A stretch of DNA of 64,000 nt, from positions 1 through 64,000 of the forward strand of contig JAQSCO010000061.1 of assembly GCA_029945445.1 (NCBI GenBank), written 5' to 3'. This document shows, piece by piece, positions 17,551 to 26,775 of the stretch; position 1 is the first letter of the stretch, and each line of letters begins with the position of its first letter. The position numbers and the translations under genes are program-made. The notes below the pieces were generated by a model, which did not search any database, was not told the DNA's origin, and saw nothing but the letters and a program-made list of their open reading frames with translations. The stretch is from Lacunisphaera sp. Lineage in GTDB: Bacteria > Verrucomicrobiota > Verrucomicrobiia > Opitutales > Opitutaceae.

Positions 17551-17659
17551 GTCCACGATTCCCGTGCAGGGAAAGAAGACGACGGTCACGATGCCGCCGA
17601 GTTCGCTGGCAATCTTGCGACTGCCCTTGGTGCCGCGCGGAGAGACTGTCCGGCCCTAG
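17429..17659 (+). pseudogene. C-terminal fragment of a glycosidase (possibly alpha-L-arabinofuranosidase)
   Basis: A second frame takes over at the truncation point of the toxin: TPVEIDLAAYQSIGTEGTLL, ending MPPSSLAILRLPLVPRGETVRP and a stop. The late PPSSLAILRLPL strand is like the last beta-strand of GH51-type arabinofuranosidases, but the assignment is tentative. No start or catalytic part remains. It shows that a deletion joined two unrelated genes at about 17430. Confidence 0.4.
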
Positions 17660-17737
17660 GTTGTGCTCCGTTAGAGCGTTTCAAATAAAACTACAGCCAT
17701 TGTGGCGGGTTTGTGGCAAGATTGAGAATTGAGAAAA

Positions 17738-18123
17738 GTAAGCGTCCGGCGGGCGACCTAGGTCTGGGACCTTGATGGTGACCAATGAGGTGACCAAAGT
17801 TGGCCCCAATGAGGACCGCGATGGTGCCGTTTTGGGTAAAGCCGCGATCCAGTCTAGGCTGGGCGCCGCCACTGCGACGGCAGCAGCGGCCGGAGGTCGT
17901 CCTGGTTGGTCATCGTCGGCAAACGCGTGAGCACATCGCGGAGGTAGCCCGCTCTGCGCGTAGGCCGCGAGCAACAGCTCCCGCTGTTTCGTGGTGACGA
18001 TCCGCCGCCCTCGCTCGTCGCGTTTTTCCCCGGTGTCGATTAATTCTGCCAAGATTGCTCCCATCCAGGGAGATTATCCGATCCCGCCTCCGCCGCCTAG
18101 GTGGTCGCCCGTCGGACGCTTAC
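17738..18123 (-). mobile_element. Mini-IS66: 386-bp deletion derivative with target duplication
   Basis: The left end GTAAGCGTCCGGCGGGCGAC (17738 onward) is repeated inverted at the right end (to 18123) with one mismatch in the first 20 bases; GTAAGCG ends are typical of the IS66 family. The 8-base flanks are identical, TGAGAAAA at 17730-17737 and 18124-18131, the duplication size made by IS66. Inside are the start of the accessory gene tnpA and the end of the tnpC transposase, joined by an internal deletion. It cannot move alone. It lies inside an older IS630-like remnant. Confidence 0.88.
17854..18064 (-). pseudogene. IS66 tnpA start joined to tnpC end
   Basis: On the minus strand MGAILAELIDTGEKRDERGR is followed by TTKQRELLLAAYAQSGL, the start of an IS66 accessory TnpA protein. 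At about 17948 the sequence changes, in another frame, to YLRDVLTRLPTMTNQDDLRP ending LLPSQWRRPA and a TAG at 17854-17856; this is the C-terminus of the IS66 transposase. The bulk of the element (rest of tnpA, tnpB, most of tnpC) is deleted. Confidence 0.8.
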
Positions 18124-18135
18124 TGAGAAAAAAGC

Positions 18136-18408
18136 TTGTCGGTGGATCTTAGGGAGAGAGTCGTGGCTGCCTATGATGCGAGGGAAGGAACGAGATCGAA
18201 GGTGGGCGACACGCTCGCCCGCTTGCCCACGGCCGTGCGGGTGGCTCTGGTGCGCGCCGACAGCGACTTCTGCACCCGAGGGGTGATCGCCGAACTGGAA
18301 GCCCGGGGTCTGCACTACATCATGACCGCCGCCTCGCGGCGCTCCGCCGCTCAGCGCAAACGCTCCTCCGCCGTGATCAGAAGATCACTAGGACCATGCC
18401 CATCGTAA
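18136..18408 (+). pseudogene. Chimeric transposase remnant: IS630 start joined to an IS1380 piece
   Basis: The first about 20 residues (SVDLRERVVAAYDAREGTR) match the N-terminus of IS630-family transposases. Then the frame continues into GDTLARLPTAVRVALVRADS and ARGLHYIMTA, which is from the catalytic region of IS1380-type transposases; the Asp of VRADS belongs to the DDE triad. Neither parent is complete. The mini-IS66 is inserted just upstream of the IS630 start. Confidence 0.7.
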
Positions 18409-18453
18409 GCTGCCACAGCCGGCGGTTCGCTTGCCCCCCTAAACTGCCAGCGG

Positions 18454-20301
18454 TCAACGTGCGTCCGCTTCCGCCGCCTTACGGGCGTAGAATTCCTGCA
18501 GCACAAAGAAGGCTTGTTTGCGCGTGCCGTTTTCGCCGATCAGGCCCTTGCGGTTCCAGCCGTCCTGGATGTTGGGCAGGGCCCGACGGGGAGAGCGGAA
18601 ATCACACAGGATCCAGGGCGACATGCCGCGGAGCTGGGGGATCTTTTCGAGCATCGGCAGCGTCTGCCGGTAGAGATCGGCCTGAAATTCCTCACTGAAA
18701 CGGGTGAGCCGGCTGGCGTGAAATCCTTGGAGGGCGTCGGCGCCAAATTCGCTGATGATGACGGGTTTGTTGTAGGGCACGACCCAGTGGATTTTCGTGC
18801 AGTCGTCTGGCACGCCCACATACCAGCCGATATATTGGTTGAAACTGACAACATCGGTGACCTCGGCGAGTGGATCCTCCACGATCTTGGTGTTCGGGTC
18901 CATGGGGTCGGCGTGCACCTCCATTGCCGCGGAGATCAGGCGCGTCGGGTCAAGCTCGCGGGTGTGTGCGGCGAGTTTTTTCAAAAACGCCGTGCGGGCC
19001 GGCAAGATCGGGGTCTCGTTGGCCATGGACCATATGATGATGCTGGCCCGGTTGCGATCACGGGTGATGAGTTCGGTTAACTGGTTCTCGGCATTGGCAT
19101 ATGTCGCCGGGTTGTCCCATTGAATGGTCCAGTAGACCGGCACCTCAACCCAAAGCAAGATGCCCATTTCGTCGGCGACGCGGGCCATGTATTCATTGTG
19201 CGGGTAATGGGCGAGCCGGACGTAGTTGCAGCCCAAATCGCGCGCCCAGCCCAAAAGCAGCCGGGCTTCGGCTGCGGTTGTGGCCCGACCACCGCGCAGC
19301 GGGTTCTCCTCGTGCAGGCTGATTCCGCGCAAAAACAGCGGCCGGCCGTTGAGCAGGATCTCAGAGCCCCGCGTCTCGATAGTGCGGAAGCCGACCATCT
19401 CGCTGAGACGGTCGGCCCCCGCGGTGAGCACAAGCTCATACAACCGGGGATGCTCCGGTGCCCAGAGCTCGGCCCCGGGGAGGGAAAATTCAAATGTCGC
19501 CAGGCCCGAGGCATCGGCGACGGCGGCGACCACGATATTCAGACCGGGCAGCTCTATTCTGACCGCTTGCGCCTTGGCCGGCCCCGCGAGTTGAACAGAG
19601 CCGCGCACATGGTGCTCCGGTCCCGGCTGGAGCTGCAGCGCATAGTCCCGGACATAAGTCGCCGGCGTCTCCAGCAGCGTTACGTCGCGCGTGAGCCCGC
19701 CATAATTCCACCAGTCGGTGTTGACGCCCGGCACCCCTTCCGGATGACGCTGGTTGTTGACGCGCACCACCAGGGAATTGCCCGCCGCGCGCAATTTCCC
19801 CGTAACCTCAAACTGAAACGGTGTGAATCCACCGACGTGCCGGCCGAGCTTGGTGCCATTGAGATAGACATCAGCCTCATAGTTCGCTCCCCCGAAGTGG
19901 AGGAACTGCCGCGCGTCCGCCGAACGGGGCGCAAAGTCAAATTGCCGCCGATACCAGAGGGTGCCTTCGTAGTAATACAGCCTTTCACTCTGGGAATTCC
20001 AGTCGCCCGGCACATTGAGCGAGGGGCTGCGATCAAAGTCATATTCCACCAGCTCGCTGGGGTCCGCCGGTTTATGATCAAGAAAGTAGCCGCCCTTGCC
20101 GCCGGCGGCAGACTTGTCGGCGGCATCGAACCGCTCCAGCCGGTAGTTAACGTATCCGTTGTCATAGGGATCGACGATCACCTGCCAGCGCCCGTTCAGC
20201 GAAAGAACTCCGCGCGCCGAGGCATGCATGAGCGGCGTCTCAGCCCTGCCTGTGGCGAGCGAGGTGAAGGCGAAAGCGGTCGTGAGCAGCAGGTATTTCA
20301 T
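18454..20301 (-). CDS. Glycoside hydrolase family 2 protein (beta-glucuronidase/galactosidase-like)
   Basis: The 615-residue protein has a signal peptide (MKYLLLTTAFAFTSLATGRAE). A sugar-binding jelly-roll with LWYRRQFDFAP and VYLNGTKLGRHVGGFTPFQFEVT comes first, then an Ig-like domain, then a TIM barrel beginning FLRGISLHEENPLRGG. The predicted acid/base is Glu429 in SMANETP and the nucleophile Glu518 in VIISEFGADAL. The retained pair suggests an active retaining enzyme on beta-linked galacturonic, glucuronic or galactose sugars; substrate is not decided by sequence. It lies downstream of a TonB receptor and two-component genes on the same strand. Confidence 0.9.
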   Translation of the reverse strand: MKYLLLTTAFAFTSLATGRAETPLMHASARGVLSLNGRWQVIVDPYDNGYVNYRLERFDAADKSAAGGKGGYFLDHKPADPSELVEYDFDRSPSLNVPGDWNSQSERLYYYEGTLWYRRQFDFAPRSADARQFLHFGGANYEADVYLNGTKLGRHVGGFTPFQFEVTGKLRAAGNSLVVRVNNQRHPEGVPGVNTDWWNYGGLTRDVTLLETPATYVRDYALQLQPGPEHHVRGSVQLAGPAKAQAVRIELPGLNIVVAAVADASGLATFEFSLPGAELWAPEHPRLYELVLTAGADRLSEMVGFRTIETRGSEILLNGRPLFLRGISLHEENPLRGGRATTAAEARLLLGWARDLGCNYVRLAHYPHNEYMARVADEMGILLWVEVPVYWTIQWDNPATYANAENQLTELITRDRNRASIIIWSMANETPILPARTAFLKKLAAHTRELDPTRLISAAMEVHADPMDPNTKIVEDPLAEVTDVVSFNQYIGWYVGVPDDCTKIHWVVPYNKPVIISEFGADALQGFHASRLTRFSEEFQADLYRQTLPMLEKIPQLRGMSPWILCDFRSPRRALPNIQDGWNRKGLIGENGTRKQAFFVLQEFYARKAAEADAR

Positions 20302-20344
20302 GGACGGATCGTGGCCCTTGGTGCGCGCGGGTGGGCACGCTCGA

Positions 20345-20388
20345 TAAAAAATCCCGTGGCAAGAAACTAGCTCCTTGTTGCCACGGGA
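20345..20388 (-). terminator. Terminator after the TonB-dependent receptor gene
   Basis: On the minus strand TCCCGTGGCAA pairs with TTGCCACGGGA across a 14-base loop, followed by TTTTTT. It separates the receptor gene from the GH2 gene. Confidence 0.85.
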
Positions 20389-20404
20389 CCGTTCGAGTCT
20401 GTCT

Positions 20405-22696
20405 CTATAGTTTGGTCGAGAAGGACAGGATAAACCGGCGGGGCTGGCCGCGCGAATTGTTGGACGGGAGGTAGTTCTTGTTGGCCAGATTTTTCCCGGC
20501 GAGATCGATCGTTACCGGATGATTGTGCCACTTGAACTCATAGCCGGCCAGGACATCGAAGAGGGCGTATGAGGGATAGAACAGATCCGGGTTTTCCAAG
20601 CGGACCTGTTGCTTGGACTGCCAGGTAAAGCCGCCGCCGATAAAGCCACCCTTTAGCCCGCCTTCGAGGAACCGGTATTTGGTCCACATATTGGCCAGGT
20701 TCTTGGTGGTGCCCTCGAGGGGCTTGCCTTCAAGGATGGGGAACGCCGGATTTTTGGTGTAGACGGGGTTTTGATGGCTGTAGGACGCGTAGATTTGCCA
20801 TGAGTCGATCGGCGCGAAAACGGCATCGAGTTCAACGCCCTTGCTTTCCTGCTCGCCACTCTGGAAGTCCGTGAAGACGGTATTGCCGTTGGCCGCAAAT
20901 CCGACGACATTTTGAATGATGTTGGTGTTGCGCACATCGTAGTAGGAGATGGTGCCAGACAGCTTTCCGCTCTTGAGGGCCGCCTTGAACCCGGCATCCC
21001 AGCCCTTGCCCACCGTCGGTTCGGCCGGCGTGGTGGGAACGCCCAGAATGCGTAACAGTGAGTTATTGGGCACGAAGGATTCACTCGCCGAAACAAAGGC
21101 GGAAATCTCGTCGGTCACCTTGTAGAGCACACCCACCTGCGGGGTGCTTTTCGCGCGGTTGAATATAGGATTCCTGGCGCCGGTGATTTTATTGAACGAA
21201 TTGTTTTCCGTCTCCGTGTGGCGGGAGCCGGCGAGAACCGTGAGGCGGTCACCCAGAAAGCCCAGCGTCACGCCGCCCCAGTAGGCCGTGGTGTCGATGT
21301 CGGCCTGGCTGCTGGCCGTCAGGGGAAGGTCTGCGCTGCCTTTGGTGAGGAGCGGCGCATTGCGGTCCCAAGTCGCGGGATTACTCAGGTCCCAGGGACG
21401 CGGCCAGACGCTCGTGGGGGACTGCCAAGTAGCGCTGTTGCTCCTGATTTTATCCTTCTGGTAGCCGAAAAGAAACCGGGCGGAGACACCGCCGAACTGA
21501 TAAAGACCGGTGGCTTCTGCTTCATAAGTGTGGGTAAAGCCGTCTTCCTGCAGTTCACGCGGCCGCCGGCCCATGGCATTTTTCTGCAAGATAATGGGCA
21601 GCGTGGCGGTGGCCGGGATGTCGCCGGAGTTGGTAGTGGCCGTATTACCCAAGCTGAAATTACCGTGTGTGTAGAAATCAATTTTGCGGAAAAGATACGC
21701 ATAGGCCGCCCGCGCGTTCCAATGTTCGCCGATCTTCGCTTCGGCATTGACGACCAGATTGTCGAACAGGCTGTTGCGGAAATCAGCGTTATCCGAGGTA
21801 TTGAAATTCTGCGGCACCGGGTAGGCCGGCCCCAAGTATTGGGCATAGGGGTAACCCACCGGCGTCGGGAAGGCGATGTTCGGGATCATCATCAGGGGCG
21901 GGTTTTCCTTCTTCGCGAAGTGCTCGAAATCGACCGAGATATTGGCGTTGGGGGTTACCTGCCAAAGCGCCGACGGGGCCAAATCCCATTGTTTGGCCTC
22001 ATAGGGCTTGTAATACTGGAAATCATTCTGCCAGGAGCCGGCCATGCGGTAGAAGACTTTGGTGTCGGCAATCGGCCCCGTCGTATCGAGCTGGGTGCGC
22101 AGATAGTCGTCCGTGCCGATTTCCTGACGCAAAGTGGTTTGCCGATACGATTGGGGCCGCTTAGTGATGATATTCACCAAGCCGCCAGGAGCCAACTGGC
22201 CATAGAGAAACGAGGCCGGTCCCTTGACCACCTCGACGCGGGCGACATTTACGGAATCGATGATCGGAGGACCGGCAAAACCGTTGCGCAGTGGATTGCT
22301 GCCCGTCGCAAAACCGCGAATCGCAAAATTGCCGGCGTTACCAGCGGCGAAGTCGCCGTTGCGGGTCGTGACGCCTGGCGAATACCGCACGACATCAAAC
22401 AACTCGTGCGGATTAATATCGGAGATGAATTCCTCCGTGAACGCCTGCAGGGCGAACGGAAGGTCCTTGATTGGCGTGTTGATCCGCGAGCCGGAAACGG
22501 AGTTCGAGGCGCGGTAACCTTTATCTTGTGCCGCCGACACCGTAAAGGGCGTCAGAACCAGGGTGTCCTCGGCTCCGGGTTGAGCGGGCGGAACCTGGGC
22601 GGAGGCGGTGCTGGCGCTGCAGGCCAGCGAGGCCGCCAGGATGAGCAAGCCGAACGGGCGATGGGTCGGCCGCGATGTGATCGGGGTAGGTTTCAT
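20405..22696 (-). CDS. TonB-dependent outer-membrane receptor
   Basis: The 763-residue protein has a signal peptide ending near TASAQ and a probable TonB box LVLTPFTVSA at about residues 46-55. The plug domain follows (DLPFALQAFTEEFISDI, VRYSPGVTTRNG, NFAIRGF, VNVARVEVVKGPASFLYGQ, APGGLVNIITKRP). A beta-barrel of about 580 residues ends RRFILSFSTKL. The layout resembles siderophore-type receptors, but in Verrucomicrobia such proteins also import glycans. Its place between a GH2 enzyme and a sensor kinase/regulator pair favours uptake of an oligosaccharide, which is inference. A terminator follows. Confidence 0.9.
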   Translation of the reverse strand: MKPTPITSRPTHRPFGLLILAASLACSASTASAQVPPAQPGAEDTLVLTPFTVSAAQDKGYRASNSVSGSRINTPIKDLPFALQAFTEEFISDINPHELFDVVRYSPGVTTRNGDFAAGNAGNFAIRGFATGSNPLRNGFAGPPIIDSVNVARVEVVKGPASFLYGQLAPGGLVNIITKRPQSYRQTTLRQEIGTDDYLRTQLDTTGPIADTKVFYRMAGSWQNDFQYYKPYEAKQWDLAPSALWQVTPNANISVDFEHFAKKENPPLMMIPNIAFPTPVGYPYAQYLGPAYPVPQNFNTSDNADFRNSLFDNLVVNAEAKIGEHWNARAAYAYLFRKIDFYTHGNFSLGNTATTNSGDIPATATLPIILQKNAMGRRPRELQEDGFTHTYEAEATGLYQFGGVSARFLFGYQKDKIRSNSATWQSPTSVWPRPWDLSNPATWDRNAPLLTKGSADLPLTASSQADIDTTAYWGGVTLGFLGDRLTVLAGSRHTETENNSFNKITGARNPIFNRAKSTPQVGVLYKVTDEISAFVSASESFVPNNSLLRILGVPTTPAEPTVGKGWDAGFKAALKSGKLSGTISYYDVRNTNIIQNVVGFAANGNTVFTDFQSGEQESKGVELDAVFAPIDSWQIYASYSHQNPVYTKNPAFPILEGKPLEGTTKNLANMWTKYRFLEGGLKGGFIGGGFTWQSKQQVRLENPDLFYPSYALFDVLAGYEFKWHNHPVTIDLAGKNLANKNYLPSNNSRGQPRRFILSFSTKL

Positions 22697-22809
22697 GGGG
22701 TTAGGGAACGGGCTAACTTACTGGGGTTGGATAACGGGCCCATTATGCATCAATTCCTGGTCGATGCTATTACCCGATCGGGTAGGAGGCCGTGGGCCGG
22801 CGCTTACCT

Positions 22810-23448
22810 TCAAGCCTTGAGCAACCCGCGCTCGAAGCCCCGCGCCACGGCCTCGGCGCGATCCGCCGCCTGCAGCTTTAGCAGCAGGGACCGGACGTGG
22901 GCCTTGGCGGTGTTCTCGGAAATTCCCATTAGCCGGCCGATTTCTCCGTTGGTAAAACCCTGCCGGATCAGGCTCAGGGTCTCCAATTCACGCCGAGAGA
23001 TGGCCCCGCCCTCCTGTTCGACCGCCATTTGCTCGGCAACGGTCTGTCCAATCACCTGGCCCCCGGCGTGAATCTTTCGAATCGCCGCCATGAGCTCCGC
23101 GGGGTGGACGTTTTTGGTGACGTAGCCGCAGGCTCCAGCGGCAATGGCATGGCGCACTTCTTCGGGGGCTTCCGAGGAAGTTAATATCAGCACCCGCGCC
23201 AACGGGAACTCCCGGCACAAACGCAGCAAAGTCTCGATCCCGTCAAATCCGGGCATACAGAGATCAAGCAGCATTAGATCCGGCTGATGCTTGCGCCACA
23301 ATTCGATGGCGGCGGCCCCATCGCCACCTTCTGCGACGACTTGCATTCCTGGCTCAAAACTCAAGACGTTCGCGAGGCCGGCGCGGAGCACCACGTGATC
23401 GTCCACCAAGATCAGACGAATGGGCGCAGGCTTGGGTGGGAGACTCAT
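22810..23448 (-). CDS. NarL/LuxR-family response regulator
   Basis: The 212-residue regulator has a receiver domain (ILVDDHVVLRAGLANVL, phospho-acceptor Asp62 in MLLDLCMPG, conserved Lys in GYVTKNVHP). A LuxR-type helix-turn-helix follows at the end (SRRELETLSLIRQGFTNGEIG, then ISENTAKAHVRSLLLKL). It directly follows the sensor kinase gene by 76 bases on the same strand and should be its partner. The likely targets are the receptor and GH2 genes downstream. Confidence 0.92.
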   Translation of the reverse strand: MSLPPKPAPIRLILVDDHVVLRAGLANVLSFEPGMQVVAEGGDGAAAIELWRKHQPDLMLLDLCMPGFDGIETLLRLCREFPLARVLILTSSEAPEEVRHAIAAGACGYVTKNVHPAELMAAIRKIHAGGQVIGQTVAEQMAVEQEGGAISRRELETLSLIRQGFTNGEIGRLMGISENTAKAHVRSLLLKLQAADRAEAVARGFERGLLKA

Positions 23449-23524
23449 GGGGTGAATACTACCGATTCAGCATGGCGCAATCGGCGGCTGGCAACAAGTG
23501 CCCGATCGGATACTTGTGCAAGGG

Positions 23525-25711
23525 TCAAGCGACCGTCTCGTCGTAGGCCCGCAAGGGCACTTCCAATTGAACCGTCGTGCCTTTGCCCGGCGCGCTCTCG
23601 ATGTGCACGGTGCCATCCAGGCGCTCGATCCGCTCTCGCATGCCCACGAGGCCGAAGTGGCCCTGGGGCACGCCTGCGGCCTGCGCGAGAATGAATCCCG
23701 CTCCGTCGTCGCGGACCACCAGCCTGATCCAGTGGGGTTTTCCCGCCGGTCCGATCTCGATGAAGATCTGTTTGGGCGAGGCGTGCTTGATGGCGTTGTG
23801 CAGCGCTTCTTGGGCGGCAAGCACGAGATTGCCGGCGACAAAGTCGGACACCTGCAATAGTTCCCCGGCCGCGTGCAGTTCGATCTGCACCGGATGGCCC
23901 GCCCCCGCTCGCTCCACCATGGAACGCAACGCGTCGGGCAGGCCGCCGCCTTGCAGCGGTAGACTGCGCAGCGCCCAGACCGAACTGCGCAATTCCTTCA
24001 CTGCGTGGTCAAGGATTCGCCGGGTCACCGCCAGGTGCGTCAGTGGCTTGCCGTCACGCCCTGGCAACAGAGCCTCAGCCTCCGAAGCGCCGATTTGAAA
24101 CCCGATCCCGCTGAGGGTTTGCAGCAGGGTGTCATGCAGGTTGGCCGCGAGCCGGTTGCGCTCCCGCAGCGTGGCCTGGAATTCGACCGCCGCATCCCGA
24201 CGGGCGCGCATCTCGATAGCGAGTTCCTGGGTTTTGCGCCGCACCTGACGCCGGAGTTGCCAAGCCCAAACCACCGCGGCACCAAGTGCGACTCCCACGA
24301 CCGCCATCATGCCAAGGAGCCGCCCCGCCGTCCACCACGGGGGTGCATGCACCACGCGCACATCCGCGGCATCACGCAACACGATGTCGAGTCCGGTCGG
24401 CATCAGCGACAATCGGGGCGCCGCCAAGGGGGTGTATTCGAGCTGCACGATACCTGTCACCTCCAGCTCGCTACCCGGTCGCAGTGCGTCCAAGACTTCG
24501 GTGGCTCCTTCGTGCAGGATGGCGCCCAGGACCATCTCGCCCCTTCGCAGGGTGAGTCTGCGCCAAGGTTGCTTGGCGTCAGGCGCGGATTGCACAGCGA
24601 GCAGTTCGGCGTGAAAGTGCACGAGGTGGCCGTCGAAATCGTGGGGTTGCGCCAGCTTGCCAGCAATCATGGCGGTTTGATTCAAGGCGATGATTTCCTC
24701 GGGGTTGACCGCTACTGCGGCAGGCACTTTGGCCGTTCCAACTTTGCGCACCTGCGCTTCGACGAGAGTTCCCACGTAGCGCGCCATATCGACAAAGCCC
24801 GCCGCTTCAACCCGGTCACCAGCCTGAAATCTTTCCGCGAAGTGCGCTTCCACGCGCACCGTACTGGTGCCTTCTTGCAGGTAAAGGAATTTTCCCGGCA
24901 GGGCATAGGTCACCGTGCCGATCACGCGCAGCCGATGCGGCCCTCTCGATTCCGGGTGAAAGGGCAGGAGCCGGTCGAGCGGCACCAGCGGCGCCGCAAA
25001 GGGTGCGGTCGCCGGCGCTTCGACCACCAGCTCGTCGGCTTGGCTACTGTAGACGCGCGGCATCGTTATTTCTCCCCGTGTGTTGACGCGGGTGACCGCC
25101 ACGCCAGTCACGCTTACCTCGGCATCGACGAGTGCGGCCGGATCCGGAAGCGCACTTTTAGTCACCTCAGCGGTGAAATGACCTGGATTCGCGTTTAGCT
25201 CCAGCAGCCAGCCCGTATCAGCCGGTTGGAACCCTTGCACCACCCCCCGCACCGCGACCCGCATGTTAGCCTCGGCGCCGCTGAAGAATCGTGCCGGATT
25301 CATCGGGTGCGCCGGCGGCAGTGCCCTTTGGCCGATGATTCGAAGTGTTCTTGGCATAATACCAGGGGCGTAACTGCCAGGGTCGCTATTGCCTTCTATC
25401 TCCAGCACGTGGCCCACCTGGATTGAGTTAAGAGTGCGATCATCCAGGACCGAAAATTTGCGGAGACGGGCCTCGTCCACGTAGATCCAGCATCCGCCAG
25501 TGTCGTCCTGCACGATAATTTGCCCGCCGAGGCCCCGCCATGTGACTACACCGATCACATGCACCGGCCGAGCCTTGGCTGCCTCATTCAAAGATAGAGA
25601 GCGGACTTCACCGATTTGGGTGAGCAGATCTGGTGTCCGAGGGACATCGGCTCTGACCACGGCGATTGGCAGCGCAACTGCGAATCCAAAAAAGATGCTA
25701 AGGGTATGCAT
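23525..25711 (-). CDS. Two-component sensor histidine kinase with OB-fold-like sensor modules
   Basis: The 728-residue protein has a signal/anchor start (MHTLSIFFGFAVALPIAVVRA). The long periplasmic part (about 450 residues) has OB-fold-like repeats, seen as VIGVVTWRG...IIVQDDTGGCWIYVD, RVIGTVTYALPGKFLYLQEG and a third. A membrane helix (LLGMMAVVGVALGAAVVWAW) and a coiled linker follow. The HisKA_3 phospho-acceptor is in NLHDTLLQTLSGIGFQ, and the ATPase domain has the N box QEALHNAIKHA and G boxes VRDDGAGF and GHFGLVGMRERI. It pairs with the NarL regulator downstream and probably senses an extracellular ligand near the receptor. Confidence 0.9.
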   Translation of the reverse strand: MHTLSIFFGFAVALPIAVVRADVPRTPDLLTQIGEVRSLSLNEAAKARPVHVIGVVTWRGLGGQIIVQDDTGGCWIYVDEARLRKFSVLDDRTLNSIQVGHVLEIEGNSDPGSYAPGIMPRTLRIIGQRALPPAHPMNPARFFSGAEANMRVAVRGVVQGFQPADTGWLLELNANPGHFTAEVTKSALPDPAALVDAEVSVTGVAVTRVNTRGEITMPRVYSSQADELVVEAPATAPFAAPLVPLDRLLPFHPESRGPHRLRVIGTVTYALPGKFLYLQEGTSTVRVEAHFAERFQAGDRVEAAGFVDMARYVGTLVEAQVRKVGTAKVPAAVAVNPEEIIALNQTAMIAGKLAQPHDFDGHLVHFHAELLAVQSAPDAKQPWRRLTLRRGEMVLGAILHEGATEVLDALRPGSELEVTGIVQLEYTPLAAPRLSLMPTGLDIVLRDAADVRVVHAPPWWTAGRLLGMMAVVGVALGAAVVWAWQLRRQVRRKTQELAIEMRARRDAAVEFQATLRERNRLAANLHDTLLQTLSGIGFQIGASEAEALLPGRDGKPLTHLAVTRRILDHAVKELRSSVWALRSLPLQGGGLPDALRSMVERAGAGHPVQIELHAAGELLQVSDFVAGNLVLAAQEALHNAIKHASPKQIFIEIGPAGKPHWIRLVVRDDGAGFILAQAAGVPQGHFGLVGMRERIERLDGTVHIESAPGKGTTVQLEVPLRAYDETVA

Positions 25712-26398
25712 GGACCGCTCAGGGGCTGAGAGTTTCGGCCGGCGAAATTGTTACCTTAGTCTCTGATTGACGATCCAAATCTCATGCGCCGATCCAACGG
25801 GAAAGCCCACCAGTGCATCAAACCGCTCGATGTCGGGATTGTGGCGAAATGCACCCTCCAGCTTACCTCGCGGTTGGCCTGCTGCATCCTCAGTTGGCAC
25901 ATCTTCTGGATGACCATGAATCAATCGCACCCAGCCACAAGCCGCACCCACGATCCGCCCTCACGCAACTTGAGCCGGCGGACGACCTCACGCCGGGACC
26001 TTGCGCCGTCCGGTGTTCTCCCGGCCGCCATGAACTTCCAGAAGGTCCAAGGCTTCGTTGGGCGCTGTTTACGACGACGACGCCATCCGCTTTCCCTCGC
26101 CTCCCCTTCGCCTACGCAAATTACACTCGTCACGTAACCGGGCATTTTCAGGACCGACTAATTATCTTGTCTTGAGCCACAACGAACATCTCGAGCCTGT
26201 CGCTTGCTTGTTCTTTCCGGTCGCCTGCTGACGCTTTGAGACGCAACTAATTTGATCATGCAGGCTATGTGCGTGAAATAGTGTGTTGCTGGCGGCCCAG
26301 GCCAATTTTCTGTTGATATTCCACTAAATCATCACGGGCTTAAACGAGTTCGAATATCACCTGCGAGGAACCCTATTTGGCACCCGTCGCTCACGGCC
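25712..26398. other. Gene-free stretch of 687 bases
   Basis: No complete gene. A short minus-strand reading frame (25751-25951) ends GFPVGSAHEIWIVNQRLR and could be the tail of a lost protein, but I do not recognise it. The region is less GC-rich near 26170-26370 and should hold the promoter of the sensor kinase. Confidence 0.45.
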
Positions 26399-26775
26399 TC
26401 AGGGGGAGTATTGCTGCCAGTGTTCCCGCAGCACGGCAACCAGGAGGACCATGGTCAGGGCGAGGACAACAATTCCCGACCAGCGCAAGCTCTTCATTTG
26501 ATACCACATCGCAAATCCTGTAACGACCCAGAAGCAAAGCGCGCTGGCGACCGAAATGGCCATGAGGTGCCAAGCGCTCAGATACCAAGGCGCATTCGGT
26601 CCACTTTTGTAGTTCATGTGCATTTTCTTAAGAAACCCCGATACCGGGCTGTCAGGCACTGCTGACAGCGTCACATCACCCGTAACAATATTGCATACCA
26701 CCACGATTGGTTGACCGTCCTTGGTCGCACGGAATTGCACAGCTGGTAGCGAGGCCGTCCCCACCTTTTGGATGG
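26399..26775 (-). pseudogene. C-terminal fragment of a PepSY-type membrane protein
   Basis: The minus-strand frame reads LPAVQFRATKDGQPIVVVCN, GDVTLSAVPDSPVSGFLKK, an HMNY segment and two hydrophobic helices (YLSAWHLMAISVASALCFW and WSGIVVLALTMVLLVAVL), ending HWQQYSP. This is like the C-terminus of PepSY-associated membrane proteins. Upstream of about 26775 the same frame only mirrors the PKD fragment on the other strand, so the N-terminal part is missing. The two fragments abut tail to tail. Confidence 0.55.
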
